Positions 1 to 5,506 of a DNA stretch of 7,907 bases are shown in pieces. Position 1 is the stretch's first letter, and every line of letters starts with the position of its first letter. This DNA comes from Planctomycetia bacterium. GTDB taxonomy: Bacteria; Planctomycetota; Phycisphaerae; Phycisphaerales; SM1A02. A program made the position numbers and the translations under genes. Location of the stretch: the NCBI GenBank assembly GCA_005799205.1, contig SYHM01000051.1:1-7907 (forward strand), given 5' to 3'. The notes beneath the pieces were generated by a model, which saw only the letters and a list, made by a program, of their open reading frames with translations, ran no database searches and had not been told where the DNA came from.

Positions 1-539
1 GGCACGATGCGTGTCTGGTACTCGGTTGGAACAGTCGCAAGAAACTTACTGAAAACCGCGATGTTGTCCACGATCTGGTCGGCCTTGGTCGCGTTGTATG
101 GGCCTAGGAGGGACGCGAGTACTCCGCTGCTCGGCGACGCTTCGATGAGCGATCCCGCTGGCAGTTGTTCACCCGCAGTTCCAAGAGCGATGAAGTTGAT
201 CGCCGCAGTCGATCCGAGCAGGGGGAGCATCTTGATCGCAACGGCATCCGAATGAAGTCGCACTTCGGGATCGACCTCAATGTGTGCATGGAGCGCCACC
301 AGTTGACCCTCAGCGCCCATGACCGGTTCAACCGAAGTCACACTTCCCCGCGAGAGCCCACCAACGCGCACATCTGCCCCCTTGTTGAGACCGAAGACGC
401 CATCGGAGACGGTGAATCCAATGATGTAGGGCACTCGGTCGCTGAAGAAATCAAGCTTCGCAAGCGTGACCCCAACCAGCGCGAAGGCCAATAGGCCGCT
501 CAGCAGAAAGAACCCCGTCTTGATTCCAGTTCCGTTCAT
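1..539 (-). CDS. MCE/MlaD-family lipid-transport protein (partial, 3' end off the window)
   Basis: This is the first 179 codons of a gene that continues past the left edge. Family members (MlaD, Mce, PqiB, YebT) bind phospholipid in the periplasm as hexameric rings, attached to an inner-membrane ABC transporter (MlaE/MlaF type), and move lipid between the membranes. Seen here: a short cytoplasmic start, one hydrophobic segment at about residues 9-27 (FFLLSGLLAFALVGVTLA) as an uncleaved membrane anchor, then an MCE domain at about 38-135. The domain shows the family pattern F-x-V-x-D-G-V-F-G-L-x-x-G-A-D-V-x-V-G-G-L-x-x-G-x-V and, near 109, a LGSTAAINF stretch. The ATG at 539 is the first in-frame ATG after the stop shared with the rho end, and it sits directly before the anchor. 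No good ribosome site precedes it; a GGAGG lies about 50 bases upstream at the rho stop. It follows rho on the same strand by 45 bases. The ABC permease and ATPase, if linked, would lie to the left. The family call is firm; the exact subfamily is not. Confidence 0.86.
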   Translation of the reverse strand, partial: MNGTGIKTGFFLLSGLLAFALVGVTLAKLDFFSDRVPYIIGFTVSDGVFGLNKGADVRVGGLSRGSVTSVEPVMGAEGQLVALHAHIEVDPEVRLHSDAVAIKMLPLLGSTAAINFIALGTAGEQLPAGSLIEASPSSGVLASLLGPYNATKADQIVDNIAVFSKFLATVPTEYQTRIV

Positions 540-584
540 CTCGGGAAGGCTACCGCGAACAACCCGACTGAACAGCGCGTGCGA

Positions 585-1703
585 TCAACCTCCTACGAGC
601 TCGTCGTTGGTCGGAAACCGCTTGAGAGCAGCGAGCAGCTGTTCGATTTGCACATGCGGTGGCATCGCCAACAGGCGTCGCCTGAGCGCCGTGATTGTCT
701 TCAGCTCTTTCTCAGAGAGCATGAGGTGTTCTTTGCGTGTGCCACTGGCAGCAAGGTTGATTGAAGGAAAGATTCGCTTCTCGGAGATCGAGCGATCGAG
801 AATCAATTCCATATTGCCGGTGCCCTTGAACTCTTCAAAGATGATCTGGTCGGCGCGACTTCCAGTGTCGACGAGACAACTTGCGATGATGGTGAGTGAT
901 CCGCCCTCTTCGGCCTTTCGCGCAGCACCAAAGAGTTGCTTGGGAATCTCGAGCGCGCGCGAGTCGAGTCCTCCCGACATCGTGCGCCCACCTGAACCGT
1001 ACTTCCTTGAGTTGTTAAAGGCCCGACCGAGTCGTGTGATGGAATCCAGCAACACCACGACGTTGCGCCCAGCTTCGACCATTCGGCGCGCGCGCTCGAT
1101 GGCAAGGATGCCTAGCGCTGTGTGTCTCTCGACATCCTGATCATTACTCGACGCCAACACCTGCGCTGGAACATTTCGCTTGAAGTCAGTGACTTCTTCA
1201 GGTCGCTCATCGATGAGCAGCGCGACGAGTTCGACGTCTGGATGATTCTTCTTGATTCCGTAGGCCAGATTCTGCAGCAGAATCGTCTTTCCAGCCTTTG
1301 GAGGAGCCACAATCAGACCACGGGTTCCGAAGCCGATTGGGCAAAAAAGGTCGATGAGTCGGCACGCAGGAGGGCAGCCGGGGTACTCAAGGGTGATTCG
1401 CGGAGATGGATCGAGCGCAGTGAGTTCCGCAAAGGGCTTTCGTGCTGCAAACACCTCGGGCGGCAATCCCTCGACCTCGAGGATCTTCTCGACCATCGTT
1501 CGCACACGTCGGCCGCGGCGCGTTCGAATCTCGACTTGAGCGACCTCAGCGACCAGGCTGGTGAAAGGCCGCAGCGAGTAACTCGCCGCAAGTGCCGATG
1601 GCACAGCGGGATCGTCTGCATGTTCGACCAAGCCATTGTTGAACTGTCTGATGCGACCCTCAGAGCCAGAGGCTCCTTCAAGGATCCCGCGCACGGTACT
1701 CAT
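585..1703 (-). CDS. rho: Transcription termination factor Rho, short form with diverged RNA-binding domain
   Basis: Rho is a hexameric RNA-dependent ATPase that loads on nascent RNA, translocates 5' to 3' and releases RNA polymerase. From the ATG at 1703 the protein has 372 residues, against 419 in E. coli. It lacks the N-terminal helical domain and opens with GILEG, the start of the cold-shock domain. The motor is complete: P-loop APPKAGKT at 133-140, LLIDERPEEV with the catalytic Glu near 166, Walker B LLDSITR with Asp at 220, Q-loop VDTGSRADQ near 278, EEFKGTGNMEL near 290-300, and SGTRKE carrying the arginine finger near 323. In the cold-shock domain the E. coli GFGFLR motif is replaced by SEGRIR, so both RNA-stacking Phe residues are gone. 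A GTG at 1727 would add eight residues; neither start has a clear ribosome site, and I prefer the ATG because it directly precedes the conserved domain. The gene lies 81 bases downstream of psuG (57 from the GTG). Confidence 0.96.
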   Translation of the reverse strand: MSTVRGILEGASGSEGRIRQFNNGLVEHADDPAVPSALAASYSLRPFTSLVAEVAQVEIRTRRGRRVRTMVEKILEVEGLPPEVFAARKPFAELTALDPSPRITLEYPGCPPACRLIDLFCPIGFGTRGLIVAPPKAGKTILLQNLAYGIKKNHPDVELVALLIDERPEEVTDFKRNVPAQVLASSNDQDVERHTALGILAIERARRMVEAGRNVVVLLDSITRLGRAFNNSRKYGSGGRTMSGGLDSRALEIPKQLFGAARKAEEGGSLTIIASCLVDTGSRADQIIFEEFKGTGNMELILDRSISEKRIFPSINLAASGTRKEHLMLSEKELKTITALRRRLLAMPPHVQIEQLLAALKRFPTNDELVGG

Positions 1704-1784
1704 GTGTAAATCGGGGGGAGACAACACTGTCTGTCACGCCGATCAGTCGAGTAGAGCAGTTTCACGCGGCACTGTCAAGCGAGC

Positions 1785-2792
1785 TCAGTCTGTCGCGAGT
1801 GCGCTCGAGACCTCGGCAGCGAGCGCCGCGTTCGCGAAGAGGAGTGCAAGATTCGCTTCGAGGACAGGCGAGGGGACTTGGTCGCCTCGATGTGACTGGG
1901 CGAGATGCGCGAGTAAGAACGGCGTCGTCGCTGCGCCTCGGATTCCCTGCGCGTTCGCGGCAGCGAGCGCTGACTCAAGCGCGGCTTCGATCTCGTGTGC
2001 CGGAAGAGCGAATTGGCTTGGACAGGACTGCATCAGAAGCATTCCACAAGCAGGAGCGATCGACCAATGCGCCCGCGCGACCTTGGCTGCTTGTGTAGGC
2101 GAATCGACCGCATCATGTAGGAGCAGGTTTGGATCTGGCGCAACCGTGAAGCGCGGGAGCGCGCGGCCTTGGTATCCAAGCGTCGGTACTCCAAGTGTTT
2201 CAAGTGCTTCAAGCGTTGCGGGAAGGTCGAGCAAGACCTTCGCTCCCGCACACACCACGAGTACTCGGTGGCGCGCGATTGCCTCAAGGTCGGCTGATAC
2301 ATCGAGCGTCGAGTGCCATCCTCGATGCACTCCGCCGATGCCACCCGTTGCAAAGAGCGAGATTCCCGCTGCGGCCGCGAGAGCTGCGGTTGATGCGACG
2401 GTGGTGCCCCCCGTGCGTCCGAGTGCGATCGCAGCGCCGAGGTCGCGCATCGACAGCTTTGCAGGATCGCGGTACGCCGTGATGCGCTCGAGTTGGTTGT
2501 GTGAGAGTCCAACGTGCACCCGCCCATCGATCAGTGCAATCGTCGCGGGGACAGCACCTGCACCGCGTACGGCCTTCTCAGCGCTCAGCGCTGCCGCAAG
2601 GTTTGCGGGGAGTGTGTGGTTCCAGGCAGGGTAGGCGTGCATGAACGCCTCACTCAGCTCGCACGCAACTCGTGGGAGTCCGTGGGTGAGCACGGTTGAT
2701 TCAAGTGCGACAACCGGGCGGCGATCACGCAGCGCATCGGCAACCTCTTCGCTCAGATTGAGTGCACCGTCAGCAGTCGGCGAACGAGCCAC
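1785..2792 (-). CDS. psuG: Pseudouridine-5'-phosphate glycosidase
   Basis: PsuG cleaves the C-glycosidic bond of pseudouridine 5'-phosphate to give uracil and ribose 5-phosphate, the second step of cytoplasmic pseudouridine salvage. The 335-residue product covers the whole family length (E. coli about 312). Recognised motifs: VVALESTVLTHG at 27-38, with Glu31 aligning with the catalytic acid E31 of E. coli; GAVPATIALIDG at 79-90; GGTTVAST at 128-135; FATGGIGGVHRG at 147-158; SADLE with metal-ligand Asp168; VVCAGAK with the Schiff-base Lys185; and PFLLAHLA at 291-298. All catalytic residues expected from the E. coli enzyme are present. The start is a GTG at 2792, which places the conserved alignment at the normal distance; it begins only 13 bases after the helicase stop, so the two are probably co-transcribed. 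No pseudouridine kinase (psuK) or transporter lies in the window, and no fused kinase domain is present. Confidence 0.96.
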   Translation of the reverse strand: MARSPTADGALNLSEEVADALRDRRPVVALESTVLTHGLPRVACELSEAFMHAYPAWNHTLPANLAAALSAEKAVRGAGAVPATIALIDGRVHVGLSHNQLERITAYRDPAKLSMRDLGAAIALGRTGGTTVASTAALAAAAGISLFATGGIGGVHRGWHSTLDVSADLEAIARHRVLVVCAGAKVLLDLPATLEALETLGVPTLGYQGRALPRFTVAPDPNLLLHDAVDSPTQAAKVARAHWSIAPACGMLLMQSCPSQFALPAHEIEAALESALAAANAQGIRGAATTPFLLAHLAQSHRGDQVPSPVLEANLALLFANAALAAEVSSALATD

Positions 2793-2805
2793 GTTAAAAA
2801 CTCGC

Positions 2806-4185
2806 TCAGCGTCGTCGTCGCGTCGTCAAGCGTCCACCAAATCGATTCGGTGGAGCCTGTGTGGGAACGAGCCCGCCAGGGAAACGCGTCGCGTCGGTTG
2901 AATCAGGCTTTGTGGCAAGTGGATCGCGCGACTTTGATTCCATTGATGCTTGTTTGCGAACCTGCTCAAGTTCGCGGCGCGCATGCACGTCGGATGGCAC
3001 TGGCCCAGGAGTGAAGTCGTCGTAGGTCGCAACTGGAATCTCAATATTGGCGAGACTCTCAATGGCTGTGAGCAGATCTCCTTGATCTGGGCAGACGAAG
3101 GTCCATGCCACTCCCTTGCGCCCTGCTCGAGCGGTCCGGCCGATGCGGTGTACGTAGACCTCGGGATCCTCTGGAAGGTCATAATTGACGACATGGCTGA
3201 TGTCATCAACATCGAGTCCGCGCGAGGCGAGGTCGCTTGCAACGAGGACCGAAAGTGTTCCCTCGCGCAGTCTCGTCATGACCTTATCGCGCTTTGTCTG
3301 ATAGAGGTCGCCATGCATCTGATGCGCGTCGATTCCGTTTTTGCTCAGAAACTCGGTGACCTCGTCGACCGTGCGCTTCATCCTGCAGAAGACGAGGGTG
3401 AGCTCGGGATCTTCCTTGCGCAAGAGATGCAAGAGCAGCCGCCGCTTGTCCCAGTGCTCAACGGCAAAGTAGGTCTGCCGCACCTGTGAGACGGTCAGGC
3501 TCTTGGCAGTCGTGACGATCTTCTGAGGTGAGTTGAGGTACTGCCGCGCGAGTTTTTCGATCTCTGGAGAGATCGTCGCCGAGACGAAGACTGTCTGAGG
3601 ATGATGCTTCATCGATCCAAGGATTTTTCGGATGTCCTCACGGAATCCAATGTCGAGCATGCGATCGACCTCATCGAGCACCGCAAACCGGACATTCGAA
3701 TACGAGAGTTCTCCGCGCTGGTGTAAGTCCATCACGCGGCCGGGAGTGCCGACCACAATCGCTGGATTCCTGCGCAATTTCTGAAGCTGGGTCGAGATCG
3801 GTTGGCCGCCGTAGATCGGTACGACGTGGTGCCCTGTGTGGCGCGCGAAGTCGTGCAGTTCTTTCGCGACCTGAATCGCCAGTTCACGGGTTGGCACGAG
3901 GATCAAGACCCCCAGAGGTGAGTCGGCCCCAATGACCTGCAACGCGGGAAGTCCAAACGCGGCGGTCTTGCCGGTCCCAGTCTTGGCCTGTCCGAGGCAA
4001 TCTTGCCCTGAGATGACGATCGGTATCAACTCAGCCTGAATCTGCGTGGGATGAACAAATCCGCGGTCCCCCAGTGCACGAAGGATCGGTTCTGAGAGCC
4101 CCAGAGAGGCGAACGTCCGATCCGCAGCGAAGATGTCCTGGGATCGTCCGGCCATGTTGCCGGGAGAAGTGTCATTGGTTGTCAC
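2806..4185 (-). CDS. DEAD-box ATP-dependent RNA helicase (DEVD variant)
   Basis: A superfamily 2 RNA helicase of 459 residues that uses ATP to unwind short RNA duplexes, in bacteria usually for ribosome assembly, mRNA decay or cold adaptation. Every motif is readable in order: Q motif with Phe25 and Gln48 (PTQIQ); motif I AKTGTGKT at 67-74; Ia PTREL at 98-102; Ib TPGR at 147-150; motif II DEVD at 171-174 in place of DEAD; motif III SAT at 202-204; IV VFCRMK at 265-270; V ASDLASRGLDV at 316-326; VI HRIGRTARAG at 346-355. After the second RecA lobe comes a tail of about 75 residues rich in charge, Pro and Thr, ending in RRRR, a likely nonspecific RNA-binding extension. The start is a GTG at 4185 with AAGG close upstream; an ATG ten codons in is the alternative. 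It is the first gene of the minus-strand cluster and lies divergent to alr. It resembles the RhlE/CsdA/SrmB group, but I cannot pick the subgroup. Confidence 0.96.
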   Translation of the reverse strand: MTTNDTSPGNMAGRSQDIFAADRTFASLGLSEPILRALGDRGFVHPTQIQAELIPIVISGQDCLGQAKTGTGKTAAFGLPALQVIGADSPLGVLILVPTRELAIQVAKELHDFARHTGHHVVPIYGGQPISTQLQKLRRNPAIVVGTPGRVMDLHQRGELSYSNVRFAVLDEVDRMLDIGFREDIRKILGSMKHHPQTVFVSATISPEIEKLARQYLNSPQKIVTTAKSLTVSQVRQTYFAVEHWDKRRLLLHLLRKEDPELTLVFCRMKRTVDEVTEFLSKNGIDAHQMHGDLYQTKRDKVMTRLREGTLSVLVASDLASRGLDVDDISHVVNYDLPEDPEVYVHRIGRTARAGRKGVAWTFVCPDQGDLLTAIESLANIEIPVATYDDFTPGPVPSDVHARRELEQVRKQASMESKSRDPLATKPDSTDATRFPGGLVPTQAPPNRFGGRLTTRRRR

Positions 4186-4239
4186 GAACCTTGATGGTAG
4201 CGAGACTCGTGTGCCGATACAACAACGGGCGATGCAAGG
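4186..4239. promoter_or_regulatory. Divergent spacer expected to hold promoters for the helicase cluster and alr
   Basis: These 54 bases separate two genes that start outwards in opposite directions, so at least one promoter for each side should lie here or just inside the neighbouring coding starts. Candidate boxes are weak. On the minus strand, TTGTAT and TACCAT are 17 bases apart, but the second box would sit only 8 bases before the helicase GTG. On the plus strand, TTGATG at 4191-4196 is followed by GATACA at 4216-4221 with a 19-base spacer. The role is inferred from gene layout; no box is convincing. Confidence 0.4.
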
Positions 4240-5490
4240 ATGCGGAGCACAAGTGTTGTCAACATCGATCTGAGCGCGCTCGACCGAAATGTCCGCGCAA
4301 TTCGCGACCTCATTTCACCCCAGTGTGAACTCTGTGCGGTTGTGAAGGCCGACGCCTACGGCCTCGGTGCTCCGAGAATTGCTCGCCAACTCGCTGAAAG
4401 TGGCGTTTCGATGCTCGCGGTCTACAACCTCGCTCAGGCTGAAGCGATTGCTGCGGCCGGGGTCAATACTCCACAACTCGTGCTCATGCCCGTACGCGAG
4501 ATCGAGCCCGGCGGAGCGATCCACCGACTGCTGCTCGCTGGACGACTTCACCTCGTTGTGCACTCAACATCGCACGCACTCGATCTGGCATCCATCGCTG
4601 ATCAGCTTGGAGGAGGTGCGATCCCAGTGCACCTCGAAGTTGACACTGGGATGTCGCGTGGAGGGAGCGTCACGAGCGAGGCTGCGCGCGTTCTCGCCGG
4701 TATCGCCGACGATCGACGACTGAGACTCGCTGGCGTCTTCACCCACTTCTCGGCGAGTCGCGAGAGTGATGAGTGCACCCATGCACAGATGGATGTGTTC
4801 GAACGCTTTCTCGAGGCCAACGCCAGCAGCATTCCAAGCGAAGTGCTCGTTCACGCCGCAAACTCACACGCGCTGTTTCGTCATCCACGCTTCCACCGCC
4901 AGATGGTTCGTGCCGGACTTGCGTGGACGGGGCTCGCGGACGCTTCGGATGTCTCAAGCACGCAGCACACTTCGCTCGAGTCGATTGTCTCATGGGAGTC
5001 ATCGATCGTTCATGTGAAAGAGGTTCCATGCGGCGCCACAGTTGGGTATGGCTCGCTCTTTCGAACCTCGCGTCCGACTCGCCTGGGAGTTGTTCCAGTC
5101 GGGTACTTCGATGGGTATCCCATGACGGCGAAGGGAGACGAGCGGTGGATCCGAGTCATCGCAGAGACCCCGAGCGGAGCGCGTCGATATGACGCTCCCG
5201 TTGTGGGTGCTGTCAACATGGATCAGATCGTTGTTGACCTTTCCGATGTTCCTTCGTCGCTCGCGTACGGCGATGGATTTATTGGGATGACCGCAGAGCT
5301 GTACGGACGAGAGCGAACCGCTCGCAATGCACTGACTCGAATCGCGCACGACTGCAGCACCCATCCTTACGAACTGCTCTGCCGAATCAATCCGCGGATG
5401 GCACGCAGCTATTCGACCGATGCATCGACCGCGAAGCCTGTCACGACTCTGCGACCTGATGTTTCGACCGTTGGCGCGATGACGGGCTGA
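4240..5490 (+). CDS. alr: Alanine racemase (PLP-dependent)
   Basis: Alr interconverts L- and D-alanine in the cytoplasm and supplies D-alanine for peptidoglycan. It is a fold-type III PLP enzyme working as a dimer. The 416-residue protein has an N-terminal barrel with the PLP lysine Lys36 in AVVKADAYGLG, then EVDTGMSRGG at 133-142 with Arg140, THF at 168-170, and MVRAGLAWTGL at 222-232, whose Arg224 should contact the pyridine nitrogen. The C-terminal beta domain carries the second catalytic base Tyr270 in TVGYGSLF, PVGYFDGYP at 286-294 and VNMDQ at 325-329. Homologues usually have about 360-390 residues; the excess is mostly a Ser/Thr-rich tail after about residue 391. The ATG at 4240 puts VNIDLSALDRNV at the expected position; AAGG abuts it, too close for an ideal ribosome site. 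The next gene starts 16 bases after the stop and may be co-transcribed. Confidence 0.96.
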   Translation: MRSTSVVNIDLSALDRNVRAIRDLISPQCELCAVVKADAYGLGAPRIARQLAESGVSMLAVYNLAQAEAIAAAGVNTPQLVLMPVREIEPGGAIHRLLLAGRLHLVVHSTSHALDLASIADQLGGGAIPVHLEVDTGMSRGGSVTSEAARVLAGIADDRRLRLAGVFTHFSASRESDECTHAQMDVFERFLEANASSIPSEVLVHAANSHALFRHPRFHRQMVRAGLAWTGLADASDVSSTQHTSLESIVSWESSIVHVKEVPCGATVGYGSLFRTSRPTRLGVVPVGYFDGYPMTAKGDERWIRVIAETPSGARRYDAPVVGAVNMDQIVVDLSDVPSSLAYGDGFIGMTAELYGRERTARNALTRIAHDCSTHPYELLCRINPRMARSYSTDASTAKPVTTLRPDVSTVGAMTG

Positions 5491-5506
5491 GCGAGCCGCG
5501 CGAGCG

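Noticed and set aside
466..1140. Plus-strand open frame of 224 codons opposite rho
   Set aside because: It is antisense to the conserved Rho motor and shows no recognisable domain.
1636..2634. Plus-strand open frame of 332 codons opposite psuG and the rho start
   Set aside because: Low-complexity Ala/Ser/Arg translation with no family motif. The minus strand carries complete PsuG and the rho start with all catalytic residues, so this is a shadow of a GC-rich gene.
2790..2830. Possible intrinsic terminator after the helicase (GCTGAGC followed by GTTTTT on the minus strand)
   Set aside because: The inverted repeat is only three base pairs with almost no loop, and psuG starts 13 bases after the helicase stop, so termination there is unlikely.
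2809..2830. Short CGA/TCG tandem repeat
   Set aside because: It encodes the Arg-rich end of the helicase and is explained by that coding sequence; it is not an independent repeat element.
4191..4221. Sigma-70 type promoter for alr (TTGATG and GATACA)
   Set aside because: Only weak matches with a 19-base spacer. Kept only as a general divergent promoter region, not as a defined promoter.
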